Below, piece after piece: positions 9,163 to 19,091 of a stretch of DNA of 64,000 bases. The stretch is taken from NCBI RefSeq assembly GCF_000617925.1, contig NZ_BAMT01000001.1, positions 434,001-498,000 on the forward strand, in the 5' to 3' direction. The stretch's first letter is position 1. Each line of letters begins with the position of its first letter. The position numbers and the translations under genes are program-made. This DNA is from Methylobacillus glycogenes JCM 2850. Its GTDB lineage: Bacteria > Pseudomonadota > Gammaproteobacteria > Burkholderiales > Methylophilaceae. Below the pieces are notes generated by a model. The model did no database searches. It worked only from the letters and a program-made list of their open reading frames with translations, and was not told where the DNA came from.

Positions 9163-10382
9163 ATGAGTACCGCGATTGAACAGAAGCCAGCTCAACAGCC
9201 AGCGCAACAGAACAACGGCGTTGCGGCATCAAAAACCAACACCCAGCCTTTATGCTGCTGGCCGAGGTTACTTATCGCTGCCCGCTGCATTGCGCCTTTT
9301 GCTATAACCCAACCGATTACGACAAGCACACGCAAAACGAGCTCAGCACCGAGCAGTGGATCAACGTGCTGCGCGATGCGCGCAAGCTGGGTGCGCTGCA
9401 ATTAGGCATATCCGGCGGCGAGCCCTTGCTGCGTGACGATATCGAAGAAATTGTTGAGGAAGCTGGGCGTCTGGGTTATTACACCAACCTCATCACTTCT
9501 GGCGTGGGCCTCACCGAAAAACGCATCACTGCTTTCAAGGCGGGCGGGTTGGATCATATCCAGCTTTCCATGCATGACATCACCGAAGAGATCAACAACT
9601 TCATCACCAACACCCGCACCTTTGAGCTGAAGAAAAAAGTGGCTGCCATGATCAAAGATCACGGCTACCCCATGGTGCTCAACGTGGTGATACACCGCTA
9701 CAACATCAAGCACGTCAAAGAAATCTTGGAGATGGCGGAAGCCCTGGGGGCTGATTTCGTTGAACTGGCCAACACCCAGTATTACGGCTGGTCACTGGTG
9801 AATCGTAACCAATTGATGCCAACCAAGGAGCAGATAGACGAAGCCGAAGTCATCACCAATGAGTTTCGCCAGCGCGTAGGCAATAAGATGAAAGTGTATT
9901 TCGTGGTGCCAGATTACTTCTCCGAGCGCCCCAAGAAATGCATGAACGGCTGGGGCGAGGTATTTATGATCGTCACCGCCAATGGCGATGTACTGCCATG
10001 TCACTCGGCGCGCGTGCTGCCCAATATGGTATTCCCCAACGTCAAGGCCAATGGCCTGGGCTGGGTATGGCAGGAATCTCCCGCTTTCAATAAGTATCGC
10101 GGTGATGACTGGATGAAAGAGCCTTGCCGCAGTTGTGATGAAAAGCATAAAGACCTGGGTGGTTGCCGTTGCCAGGCTTTCCTGCTCTCTGGCGATGCCG
10201 AAGCCGCAGACCCAGTGTGCACCAAGTCACCACATCGGCATTTGATTGATGAAGCCATTGCCAATGCGCAAAAACCTTATTTGCAGGCCCAGCCTATCTT
10301 ATTCCGCAATGACAAGAACTCGCGCAAGCTGATAGAAGGTGAAAACCGAGAGCTGGTTGCAGACTTTCATGCTTTACCCTAA
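9163..10382 (+). CDS. pqqE: PQQ radical-SAM enzyme PqqE (apparent frameshift)
   Basis: A radical-SAM/SPASM enzyme that cross-links Glu and Tyr of PqqA. The real start is probably the ATG at 9163 (GAAGGAGCAGATATG), which reads a Gln/Ala-rich leader but then runs into the wrong frame. The PqqE body begins at 9252 with MLLAEVTYRCPLHCAFC, which carries the CX3CX2C radical-SAM cluster motif. Adding one T to the TTT at 9249-9251 joins the two and gives a 406-residue protein. The C-terminal SPASM cysteines are present (PCHSARVLP, CRSCDEKHKDLGGCRC, DPVCTKSP). The ATG at 9252 alone would remove the first strand of the barrel. Confidence 0.9.
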
Positions 10383-10441
10383 AACCAATCCATTTTTCGT
10401 CAATATAAAAGCGTGCTCTAGCTCACTTTTACATCGCTCAC

Positions 10442-10501
10442 AGGTTTAAATAACTGCTAGGTTTAAATAATGTAAAGATGCGGTCATTGCGTGGCCGCAT
10501 C
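10442..10501 (+). repeat. Direct repeat and hairpin downstream of pqqE
   Basis: AGGTTTAAATAA occurs twice (10442-10453 and 10459-10470, period 17). It is followed by a stem GATGCGGTCA (10477-10486)/TGGCCGCATC (10492-10501) with one G-T wobble and loop TTGCG. The hairpin could end the pqq transcript, though it lacks a T tract. The repeats could be a binding site for the following gene. Confidence 0.35.
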
Positions 10502-10604
10502 AACCTGCCAATAGATTTAATTGCTGCAATATATTGTTGTAAAAAACAGCAGCGTTGGCTGGCGGATTGCGTAATAGAAATATCGATATGACTAGGGGAG
10601 CGTA

Positions 10605-12029
10605 TTGAATACTACTGCCACTTCATACCCAACACTTCTGGAGAATGTTCGCCAGGCGATGATACTTTCATCGCGCAGTACCTTGGCGATTCTGGGCGTG
10701 CTGTACTTTGCCTGGCTAATCTGGAACCTCTGGTATTCCATACCTTCAGTAGATGATTTCTGTTATGGCTATGGCGGCCATCTTCACGGAATATTGGGTA
10801 ATGTAGCTGTCATATATCAGGAATGGAGCGGTCGCTATCTTGCAACATTCTTCATTTCACTATTTGCGCATTCTGAGCAGATATTACTGCATTACTATTA
10901 CCTCGTCCCCTTAAGTATTTTACTGTTCAATCTCTACGCTCTCAGGTCTTTCCTGCAAGCGCTTTCTGAAAATAGTGTCATTGTTTTGCTAGGCATGTTC
11001 GCCTTGCTCATGAGCTTTTTTCAGGTGCGCCAATCTTTATATTGGTTGTCTGGGGGTGCTACTTATGGGCTTGCCTGTGGCATATTCCTGCTGTTGATGG
11101 CAGAAGAGTTCAAGGTATTTTCAGCTAAGGTGCCATTGACGAAAGCTCGGGCCATTGCCATCACCCTGGGCTCGCTTTTACTTGCAGGGTGCAATGAAGG
11201 CGCTGCACTCGGGCATCTGGCACTGATGGGGCCACTGACGCTGCTGCATTATTATCACAGCAAGCAAAAGCACATTTTCTGGTTATTGCTGGGGGCATTG
11301 TTCGGCGTATTGCTCTCCAGCATGGCGCCCGGAAACTTTGTGCGATTATCAGGCATGCATGAGCACATGGGGATATTGAATGCGGCTTGGGGCGCGCTGG
11401 TATTAATAGGAAAAAGATATCTTCTGGCGCTGATCATATTTGTGCTGCTGCTCAACATCTTAATGCGCTTATTCCCAGCACGTAGCATTAAAACGTCAAT
11501 TTCTGCGCCGCATATCATCGCGTTTACCGTGTGTATGTTTTTTGCATTGTGGGCAGGAACATTTGTCAGAGTGTATGTCATGGGGGATTTAGGCCCCAGC
11601 CGCACCAGAACTCAGGATTTTATGTTGGTGATCATGATGGCATATTGTATCGTCAGCTACTTTAATGCCAGGCGTGTCACAGGGCAGAGCACCCAGCCAT
11701 TTATTGCTCCGGCCCAAGCTTTCGGCATGTTGATGGTCATCATGTTTTCTACCTGGTTATTGAGCGCTTTCAACTTACATCCTTACCAATCATGGAGTCA
11801 ATTAATCACCACCACCAGAAGTAGTGCAGACCTGCATCAATTTATGAGCCAGCGTTTTGATCTAGCACTTAGTTCAAAAGGCCACAGTCTGGAAGTGCCT
11901 GCCTATCCAGAAAAAAACCTCATGCCTATCACTTACTTCAGTGACATTACCGCGGATGAAATGCATTGGGAGAATATTTGTTTTTCTAACTACTTTGGGC
12001 TGAAAAGCATCATTAAAAAACCCCAGTGA
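10605..12029 (+). CDS. Multi-pass membrane protein of unknown function
   Basis: A 474-residue integral membrane protein with about ten hydrophobic segments. A probable TTG start at 10605 is preceded by GGGGAG. After the first membrane segment there is an acidic motif, SIPSVDDFCYGYGG (residues about 46-60), followed by WSGRYLATFF. An Asp-Asp pair after the first helix with a long multi-pass body recalls GT-C-fold lipid-linked-sugar glycosyltransferases and the DUF6056-type family, but I cannot assign a donor or substrate. The soluble C-terminal 80 residues contain no known motif. It stands alone between pqqE and the convergent cysH. Its base composition is somewhat more AT-rich than its neighbours, which may indicate transfer. 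Confidence 0.8.
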   Translation: MNTTATSYPTLLENVRQAMILSSRSTLAILGVLYFAWLIWNLWYSIPSVDDFCYGYGGHLHGILGNVAVIYQEWSGRYLATFFISLFAHSEQILLHYYYLVPLSILLFNLYALRSFLQALSENSVIVLLGMFALLMSFFQVRQSLYWLSGGATYGLACGIFLLLMAEEFKVFSAKVPLTKARAIAITLGSLLLAGCNEGAALGHLALMGPLTLLHYYHSKQKHIFWLLLGALFGVLLSSMAPGNFVRLSGMHEHMGILNAAWGALVLIGKRYLLALIIFVLLLNILMRLFPARSIKTSISAPHIIAFTVCMFFALWAGTFVRVYVMGDLGPSRTRTQDFMLVIMMAYCIVSYFNARRVTGQSTQPFIAPAQAFGMLMVIMFSTWLLSAFNLHPYQSWSQLITTTRSSADLHQFMSQRFDLALSSKGHSLEVPAYPEKNLMPITYFSDITADEMHWENICFSNYFGLKSIIKKPQ

Positions 12030-12078
12030 TTAGCGCAAAAACACAGCCATACTGTGCTGCTGCGTCATGAGGCTACAC

Positions 12079-12108
12079 AAAAAAATAGCCCCATTATCAA
12101 ATGGGGCT
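12079..12108 (-). terminator. Terminator of cysH
   Basis: Stem AGCCCCATT (12087-12095), loop ATCA, AATGGGGCT (12100-12108). Read on the minus strand it is followed by TATTTTTTT, which makes it an intrinsic terminator for cysH just past its stop. The opposite gene at 10605 converges on it. Confidence 0.85.
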
Positions 12109-12130
12109 GGGCTAGCATGGCTGATATCAC

Positions 12131-12751
12131 TTAGTGGGAAAGGTGCAAACCGCATTCACGGTTTTCTTCACCTTTGGTTGGGTCCACATAATCAAAGTTG
12201 TTAGGCAGATTGTGCGCTGTCAGATACTGATACAGATCTTTGGAACTCCAGTGCAGCAGTGGCGCTACCTTGATCAAGCCATCGGGATTGATACTGACAG
12301 GTTCCATTTGCGCACGTACCGCAGTATCGGTGGCGCGCAGGGCGGTAAACCAGACCTCGGGCGCAGTCTCGCGCAGGGCGCGGGCAAACGGCTCCAGCTT
12401 CACCTCTTCGGTGAAAGCGGCATGCCTGGGGTCATCCAGGCCAGGCACCTGACCGTCTATGGCTTCACGGTGCGCGCGTGAGCGCTTGGGCAGATAAATC
12501 TGCAAGTTGAGTTTGAGCTGCTCGCTAACCTCATTGGCAAAGCGGTAGGTGGCTTCGGTATTGTAGCCATTGTCCATCCAGATCACCGGTGTATCAGGCT
12601 GAATACGCGTGACCATATGCAGAATCACTGCCTCGAAAGGGCGGAAATTGGTGGTACAAATCGCTTTCTTGTTCAGGCTCAAAGCCCATTCCACGATTTT
12701 TTCCGCATTGTGGCCTAGTTCGGCGTTGATTTCGGCAAGATTTAATTGCAT
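12131..12751 (-). CDS. cysH: Phosphoadenylyl-sulfate reductase family protein
   Basis: A 206-residue thioredoxin-linked reductase of activated sulfate, giving sulfite for assimilation. I take the ATG at 12751 (MQLNLAEINAELG); the frame is open 31 codons further but without family resemblance. It has the PP-loop-like fold segments and ends ENRECGLHLSH, with the catalytic-cysteine ECGLH motif. The paired CC/CXXC cysteines that hold the 4Fe-4S cluster of APS-specific reductases are absent, which points to PAPS as substrate. If so, an APS kinase is needed; none is in the window. It lies 11 kb away from the main sulfate operon. Confidence 0.88.
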   Translation of the reverse strand: MQLNLAEINAELGHNAEKIVEWALSLNKKAICTTNFRPFEAVILHMVTRIQPDTPVIWMDNGYNTEATYRFANEVSEQLKLNLQIYLPKRSRAHREAIDGQVPGLDDPRHAAFTEEVKLEPFARALRETAPEVWFTALRATDTAVRAQMEPVSINPDGLIKVAPLLHWSSKDLYQYLTAHNLPNNFDYVDPTKGEENRECGLHLSH

Positions 12752-13041
12752 TGCATACTCCAGATGGCCTGCGTGTGAGGTGGGCAGAGGTTTTAAGATA
12801 TAGAAGGTTATTGTAACAAATGGCAGCGCTTGCCAGTATTTCAAGAGGTAGGTGCTGGGGGCAGACTGCTAATAGCTGCAAGCCAGGGCTTTTGCAGCAG
12901 GGTTGGATGGCTTATTGTTTTGCTTAAGCGGGAGTAAGCCTGGCTGGCCTGCAAGGCCTGTGCTTAGTCCTGAGTTGATGATTTGATGATAAATACCCTG
13001 CGTGCAGAGATTTGCCTGTGCAGGGGCCAGTCGGAGGCCGC

Positions 13042-14237
13042 ATGATTACCGCCTTACTAAAAAGCAGAATCGCTAGCAGCATTGCGGGTTTACCCATAGC
13101 CGTGAGCCTGAATGACAGCTTGCTGGCAGGGCATCCGCAAGCCAAGGTAGAGTTGCGCGCGCACAAGGCCAGCACCTTGGCGACCTTGGCCAAGCCCACC
13201 CTAGGTAGTTTGGCGCGCGCCTATGTGGAAGGGGATTTGGACATCATAGCTCAGCGCCAGATATCATGAGCCTGGGCCAGGCCTATTGCGCCACCGATGC
13301 CAGCGCCGAGGCGGAAAACCGCATACAGTGGCGCTTCTGGCAGCATAATCTGCGGCGCTCACGCCGAGATATTCACTACCACTACGATGTATCCAATGAG
13401 TTCTATGCCTTGTGGCTGGATAGCCAGCGCATCTACTCCTGCGCCTACTACGCCGATGGCGATGAAACTCTGGAGCATGCCCAGCAGAAAAAGCTGGCGC
13501 ATATCTGCCGCAAGCTCAGGCTTAAAGCTGGCGAGCGTTTTCTCGATATAGGTTGCGGCTGGGGCGGGCTGGTGTTTTACGCGGTGGAACATTTTGACGT
13601 TAAAGCCGTAGGCATTACCCTCTCGGAAAACCAGTACCAGCATGTACAGCAGGTGATACAAGCGCGCGGCTGGCAGGATAGGCTGGAAGTGCGCCTGATG
13701 GATTACCGCACACTGTCTGCCAGCGAAACATTCGACAAAATTGCCAGTGTGGGCATGTTTGAACACGTGGGCCGCCGTCACCTGCGTGAGTATTTCGACA
13801 AAATCTACAGCCTACTCAAGCCAGGTGGGCTGGTGCTCAACCATGGGATTACCCCGGTGGCGGTCAAGAGCAGCGGCCTAGGCAATGGCATTTCCGAATT
13901 CATAGACGACTACGTTTTCCCTGGTGGTGAGCTCAACCATATTTCCAAAGTGCTGGCGGAATTATCTTCTTCCGGGCTGGAGCCGCTGGATGCAGAAAAT
14001 CTGCGCCCACACTATGGCCGCACCCTGTGGGATTGGGTGAGCAGGCTGGAGTTTTATGCTGATCAGGCCATAGCACTGATAGGGGAGCGTAGATACCGTA
14101 TCTGGCGTATTTATATGGCAGGTTCGGCCTATGCTTTTGATCACAACTGGCTGGCCCTGTTTCAGGTGTTGGCAGGCAAGCCAGATGCGCAGGGCAAGCT
14201 GGATTATCCATATAACCGTAGCTATGTTTACGCTTAA
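13042..14237 (+). CDS. cfa: Cyclopropane-fatty-acyl-phospholipid synthase (apparent frameshift)
   Basis: An S-adenosylmethionine-dependent enzyme that adds a methylene bridge to unsaturated phospholipid acyl chains. The ATG at 13042 has a GGAGG site at 13034-13038. The N-terminal lipid-binding domain runs to 13269 and stops; the methyltransferase domain continues one frame away from 13266. Adding one G at 13249 gives EGDLDIIGSAPDIMSLG, as expected, and a 398-residue protein. The SAM-binding region is LDIGCGWGGLVFYAVEHF, followed by GITLSENQ and SVGMFEHVG, all family-typical. A true two-gene arrangement with ATGA overlap is possible but less likely. Confidence 0.88.
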
Positions 14238-14321
14238 TCTATATGCTTGCCGATTGCTTTGCTTACAGTCAACCCTTAATAACAACACATAAAACATCAG
14301 CCTACATCACTCTAAATCCCT

Positions 14322-15505
14322 ATGAGCAATTCCCGTTTAACTGTGGGCGTGCTGGCTGGCCTGACCGCGCTGGCTCCGCTCGCTATTGATACCTATCTGC
14401 CAGCCTTTCCTGCCATGGAAATGGACTTGCACACCAGCACCGCCCATGTGCAGCAAAGCCTGACTTTTTATCTCTTGCCTTATGCGCTGATGACCTTGTT
14501 TCATGGTGCTATCAGCGATGCGATAGGGCGCTTGACCACCATACGCTGGGGTTTATCGCTCTTTATCCTGGCTTCCATAGGCTGTGCGCTGGCGCCCAAT
14601 ATCGAAACCTTGTGGGCTTGCCGCGTGCTGCAAGGGCTTTCTGCCGGGGCGGGCAATGTCGTGGCGCGGGCATGGTGCGTGATTTGTATCAGGGTATACA
14701 AGCACAAAAAGTCATGGCGACCGTACAAATGCTGTTTGCCGTTGCCCCGGCTGTAGCGCCCATATTGGGTGGCTGGTTGCTGGGTATACACTGGCAGGCC
14801 ATTTTTATATTCCTGGCGCTTTACGGCATGGTGATTGCCTGGGCGGCGCAGCATTATTTGCCAGAAACAATGCCGCTGACGGCGCGCACTCCGTTGAATG
14901 CACGCAGTGTATTGCGCAATTACCAACAGCTATTTGCCCACCGTGAGTTTGGTCTGCTGGTATTCGGCATAGGTGCCAATTTTTCAGCCTTCTTTCTTTA
15001 TGTACTCGCTAGCCCTGTGTATCTGATTCAGCATCTGGGTTTAAGCTCGCAGCAGTTTGCCTGGATGTTTGTACCCACGGTTTGCGGCACTGTGTTTGGC
15101 TCCTGGCTGGCTAGGCGTGCCGCCGGGCGTTATGCCCCTTCAGAGCTGCTCAGGCGCGCCTATTTCTGGATGCTGCTGATGACCCTGATTAACGTAGTGG
15201 TGAGCGCCTTACCGCTGATACACCCTGCGCTCAATATCGCCCCGGTAGCTTTGTTCAATATGGGCATGGCGGCAGCCGTGCCAGTGATGTCCCTGGCGGC
15301 GCTGGATTGCCACCCCAAGATACGTGGCACCGCAGCCTCTGGCCAGGCTTTTATGCAAATGCTGTTTTCCACGCTATCGGCAGGGCTGTTGGTGCCGCTG
15401 ACCTGGCACCACCCGCTGTGGCTGGCATTGGTGATGCTGGGTTATTTGCTGCTGGGCTGGTTGAGTGTCAGCCGTACTCAGCTTTATAAAAACCAATTTT
15501 TATAA
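14322..15505 (+). CDS. Bcr/CflA-type MFS drug transporter (apparent frameshift)
   Basis: A 12-helix major-facilitator exporter of the Bcr/CflA drug-resistance family in the inner membrane. The N-terminal half (LAPLAIDTYLPAFPAM, then GAISDAIGR, the helix 2-3 loop motif) is in one frame to about 14670. The rest (MVRDLYQGIQAQKVMATVQM onward) is in another. One extra G in GGG at 14668-14670 restores VARGMVRDLY and a 394-residue protein. Substrate unknown. A second Bcr/CflA homologue lies at 21355-22587 on the other strand. Confidence 0.88.
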
Positions 15506-15626
15506 AACTTGTAGTTTTTAAATAAATACATCGCGCAAAATCAATTGGCAGCATTTAACGCCAATAAGCTGGGACTGGTCAGGCGAGAATGGCCCGGATT
15601 TTCTCGCGCCAGCCGCCAGCCGCCTT

Positions 15627-15661
15627 TATAATACGCACTTTGCCCGGCCAGCCTGGCCGGG
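15627..15661 (+). promoter_or_regulatory. Possible fabV promoter with 5' UTR hairpin
   Basis: A perfect -10 box TATAAT sits at 15627-15632; the -35 (around 15601-15609) is weak. Shortly after the predicted start site lies the inverted repeat CCCGGCCA (15643-15650)/TGGCCGGG (15654-15661) with a 3-base loop, which would form a hairpin near the 5' end of the fabV mRNA. Confidence 0.4.
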
Positions 15662-15704
15662 AAACAGCGGCCTAGTCCCGCGTCCAGACTTCTGAGAGGA
15701 CTCC

Positions 15705-16903
15705 ATGATCATCAAACCCCGTGTGCGCGGCTTTATCTGCGTCACTGCTCACCCCGCTGGCTGTGCTGCCAATGTGCAGCAGCAAATTGATTACGTTAAG
15801 GCCCAAGGCCCCATTGCCAACGGCCCCAAGCGCGTACTGGTGATAGGTGCTTCCACAGGCTATGGCCTGGCTGCCCGCATCAGCGCAGCCGTTGGCAGTG
15901 GAGCTTCCACCGTGGGCGTGTTCCTGGAGCGCGCAGGCGAGGCGAGCAAGCCTGCTTCAGCAGGTTGGTACAACTCTGCCGCCTTCCACCAGTTTGCTGA
16001 GGCTGAAGGTCTATATGCCAGCAGTATCAATGGTGATGCCTTCTCTGATGCCGTTAAACAGCAAACCATAGACACCATCAAGCGTGATCTGGGTCAGGTG
16101 GACCTGGTGGTGTACAGCCTGGCTTCACCACGCCGTACCCACCCCAAGACTGGTCATGTCTATAACTCCACGCTCAAGCCTATAGGCAAAACCCTGCATC
16201 AACGCGGCCTGGATACCGACAAAGAAGTGATCAAGGACAATGTGATTGAGCCTGCCAGTGATGAAGAAATTGCCAATACAGTTGCCGTCATGGGCGGTGA
16301 AGATTGGCAAATGTGGATAGAAGCACTGGATGAGGCGGGTGTGCTGGCTGAAGGTGCCAAGACCACGGCCTTTACTTATCTGGGTGAGAAAATCACCCAT
16401 GATATTTACTGGAACGGCACCATAGGCGCCGCGAAGAAAGATCTGGATCAACGCGTGCTGACCATACGTGAGCGCTTGGCCGCCAAGGGTGGTGATGCGC
16501 GCGTGGCCGTACTCAAGGCTTGGTAACCCAAGCCAGCTCGGCGATTCCCATGATGCCTTTGTATCTCTCGCTGCTGTTCAAGGTTATGAAGCAGGCTGGA
16601 ACCCACGAAGGGTGTATTGAACAGGTAGATGGACTTTACCGCGACAGCCTCTATAACGCCCAGCCTATCCTAGATGAAGAGGGCAGACTGCGGGCAGACT
16701 ACAAAGAGCTGGCTCCGGAAGTGCAAACCCTGGTTGCTGCGCAGTGGGATCAAGTCACCAATGAAAACCTATACGACACTACCGACTTTGCTGGTTACAA
16801 GGCCGATTTCCTACGCCTGTTTGGCTTTGGCATAGAAGGGGTGGATTACGAGGCCGATGTTAATCCTGAGGTAGGTATCAAGCACATTGTGCAAGTTGCC
16901 TAA
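15705..16903 (+). CDS. fabV: Enoyl-ACP reductase FabV (apparent frameshift)
   Basis: An NADH-dependent trans-2-enoyl-ACP/CoA reductase performing the last step of fatty-acid elongation; FabV enzymes are typically triclosan-tolerant. Residues 1-270 contain the Rossmann segment [20 protein letters not shown] and the catalytic Y-X8-K motif [10 protein letters not shown]. The frame then stops at 16526 while the C-terminal 125 residues continue in another frame ([14 protein letters not shown]). Adding one T to TT at 16520-16521 gives [12 protein letters not shown] and a 399-residue protein, the normal FabV length. The ATG follows GAGAGGACTCC. Confidence 0.93.
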
Positions 16904-16941
16904 CTCCCTGCAGTTAGTTCTGTAGTTAGTTTGATCCAATA

Positions 16942-16969
16942 GAAAAAGCCGCAGTCATGCGGCTTTTTC
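16942..16969. terminator. Bidirectional terminator
   Basis: GAAAAAGCCGCA (16942-16953), loop GTCA, TGCGGCTTTTTC (16958-16969): a 12-bp perfect stem with A and T runs on both sides. It lies between fabV and the convergent small gene at 17019, and can serve both. Confidence 0.9.
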
Positions 16970-17018
16970 TTTGCCTATGCATCAGGTTTATTCTCACTGA
17001 TGCACGAATGAATCCGCG

Positions 17019-17192
17019 TTAGCGGTTCTTGTGGCTTTGTTGACCAGCTTTGGATTGTTGAGAATGCTGATCCTGCTGGCTGCCGCGCTGATTAGCTCCG
17101 GCTGATTGTGGCTGGTTTTTATGGCTTTGACTGCCTGCCTTGACATGCTGCTCGTGAGAACCGCCTTGTTTCTGCTGATTGGTATTAGCCAT
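17019..17192 (-). CDS. Small hydrophilic Gln/His/Lys-rich protein
   Basis: A 57-residue very hydrophilic protein starting MANTNQQKQGGSHEQH. The ATG at 17192 has a strong AAAGGAGAT ribosome site; the frame extends 18 codons upstream without such support. It has two imperfect repeats (HEQHVKAGSQSHKNQ and HSQQSKAGQQSHKNR) resembling the KGG-type repeats of stress-induced, hydrophilin-like bacterial proteins. There are no hydrophobic residues to build a core, so it is likely disordered. Its role is unknown; a desiccation or general-stress role is only an inference from composition. Confidence 0.75.
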   Translation of the reverse strand: MANTNQQKQGGSHEQHVKAGSQSHKNQPQSAGANQRGSQQDQHSQQSKAGQQSHKNR

Positions 17193-17498
17193 CGTATTAT
17201 CTCCTTTGGGTCCCTGAGCCAGACAATACGTTGCTGATTGTGTCACTGGTCTGGCTGCTGAGGATCATTGGTTGAAGCAACGTGAACCCACTTTATGCCT
17301 GCTCGTGGCACCCCTTCATCCGTCACTGACTGATTGCTGTGTCAGATTTTCCATACGGTATTCAATTGCGTTTGCTGTTCTCATCCCTATTAGTCATGCT
17401 TTCCGACAGCAAAATCCGACAGTGGCTTGTAGTCGCAAGATATCAATTACTTACATCATGACGGTTCGCGGGTTTACTTATCATGATGAGAGACTGCC
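17193..17498. other. Intergenic region without recognised gene
   Basis: About 300 bp between the small hydrophilic gene (minus) and a short plus-strand gene. An overlapping open frame from 17272 has no ribosome site or recognisable sequence. Divergent promoters are expected here; I do not see clear boxes. Confidence 0.4.
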
Positions 17499-17774
17499 AT
17501 GCACACCAAACACACTGTTACCCCTACCTATTCAAGTTCTTCCATCAACGCGGAACCACTGCTGGTTCATCAATCCCAGCTCAGCAATATGCAATGGAAA
17601 GGCTTGCTCGAAGTGAGTGCCGCAGAGCGGGCAGGGCGCGAGGCGGTGATTGCCAATGGTATACGTGATTCGCTAGTAGAGCTGGAGTTAATTCTTCCAG
17701 ACATGGAAAGACATCACCGTATTACCGAAAAAGCCAAAAGCCTATTGCAGCAGATACCTCTAGAAAGCCATTGA
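17499..17774 (+). CDS. Hypothetical protein, 91 residues
   Basis: I do not recognise this family. It starts MHTKHTVTPTYSSSS, with a polar N-terminal 35 residues. Then comes a probably helical, charged region (LLEVSAAERAGREAVIANG, then VELELILPDMERHHRITEKA). No signal peptide or membrane segment. Only a weak GAGAGA-like ribosome site precedes the ATG. Codon use resembles the neighbours, which argues for a real gene. It precedes the catalase-fold gene by 83 bp and could share its transcript. Confidence 0.55.
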   Translation: MHTKHTVTPTYSSSSINAEPLLVHQSQLSNMQWKGLLEVSAAERAGREAVIANGIRDSLVELELILPDMERHHRITEKAKSLLQQIPLESH

Positions 17775-17857
17775 GCTAGATGGCCATGCAAGCTGGGCTA
17801 ATCCACCGAATAAACCGCATTGAATGACCTAGGCATTTCAACCTTCAGGGAAATTGC

Positions 17858-18999
17858 ATGAGCATACACAGCAGCGCAGCATCACTAAAAAATAACCCTG
17901 TACTGTTCCATCCTGGCGTGGAGCAAGCCGCTGAAGATGAAGCAGAAACCATACAGGGCTTGATCGCGGCACTCAGGCAGATCAGCGAAACCACAGCAGA
18001 GGATTATCATCATGGTTTACGCAGTGTGCATGCCAAATCGCATGGTTTGGTAAAAGGTGAGCTCTGCATTGCAGATAATTTGCCTGAGCCTCTGGCGCAG
18101 GGCTTGTTCAGCCGGGCGGCCACATATCCGGTGGTGCTGCGATTTTCTACCAGCCCGGGAGATTTGCTCAGTGATCGTGTTTCAACACCGCGAGGCTTGG
18201 CCATCAAGGTGTTGAATGTGACTGGCGAGCTGCTGCCAGATCGCACAGATCATCTCAGCAGCCAGGATTTTCTTATGGTGGATGGTCCGGCTTTTCTCGC
18301 GCCTGACCCCAAGTCATTTCTTGCCAGCCTGAAGCTGCTAGCGCTAACCACCAATAAGGCCGAGGGTTTCAAGCAGGCCTTATCTGCGGCATTGCGTGGC
18401 ACTGAGCGTGCAATAGAAGCTATGGGCAGTGAGAGTGCCACGGTCAAAAGCCTGGGCGGGCATCCCATGCATCATTTGTTGGGTGAAACCTACTTCACGC
18501 AAGTGCCCATGCGTTACGGCAAATACATGGCCAAACTCAGCCTGGTGCCAGTGTCTGCGGAGTTGCTGGTGCTCAAGCAGCAGCCATTGGAGGAGCCGGA
18601 AAACCCTGATGCCATTCGTCAATCTGTGGTGAATTTCTTCAGCCAGCACAGCGCACGCTGGGAATTGCGCGTGCAACTCTGCACCAATCTCGAAAGCATG
18701 CCGATAGAAGATGCTTCTGTCGTTTGGTCGGAGGATGAAAGCCTTATCTGACGGTGGCGACCCTTGATATTGAGCCGCAACTGGCCTGGGATAATGAGAC
18801 ATCACAAGCGCTGGACGATAGTTTGCGCTTCAGCCCCTGGAATGCGCTGGAACAACATCAACCCCTGGGTGGTGTGATGCGCGTGAGGCGAGAAAGCTAT
18901 CAATTTTCTGCATCATTCCGGCAGCAGGTGAATGGCTGCCCGTTTGCGCATAACGGCAATTCCACTTCAATCAATACTGCCGCAAACCCAGCGGATTAA
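17858..18999 (+). CDS. Catalase-fold haem protein (apparent frameshift)
   Basis: A member of the small catalase-related family (SrpA-like), about 380 residues when repaired, against about 480 or more for true catalases. The region around residue 58 (RSVHAKSHGLVKGEL) carries the distal-haem histidine. PVVLRFSTSPGDLLSD and TPRGLAIKVLNV match the haem-pocket strands. Relatives act on peroxides weakly or have other haem functions; the substrate here is unknown. The frame ends at 18751 and continues in another from 18754 (TLDIEPQLAWDNE). Adding one C to CC at 18742-18743 gives ESPYLTVATLDIEPQ and an uninterrupted C-terminus. Confidence 0.85.
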
Positions 19000-19032
19000 A
19001 CCCAGCTGATTAAACCTATAATTCACCAAGCA

Positions 19033-19055
19033 AAAGCCCGCAAATTGCGGGCTTT
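19033..19055. terminator. Bidirectional terminator
   Basis: AAAGCCCGCA (19033-19042), loop AAT, TGCGGGCTTT (19046-19055). It lies between the convergent catalase-fold gene and the oxidoreductase gene at 19092. Confidence 0.8.
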
Positions 19056-19091
19056 GGTGATCAGCTTGCTAAGGGTTATCGCCTAACCTCA

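Noticed and set aside
9252..10382. pqqE starting at the ATG at 9252
   Set aside because: It would drop the N-terminal segment, and the strong ribosome site belongs to the ATG at 9163. A one-base loss explains both.
13012..14237. Two separate genes for the halves of cyclopropane synthase
   Set aside because: The join reads as a normal single protein after adding one base, and many other genes here show the same defect.
17272..17616. Plus-strand open frame of 114 codons
   Set aside because: No ribosome site, unlikely composition, and it overlaps the better-supported 17499 gene.
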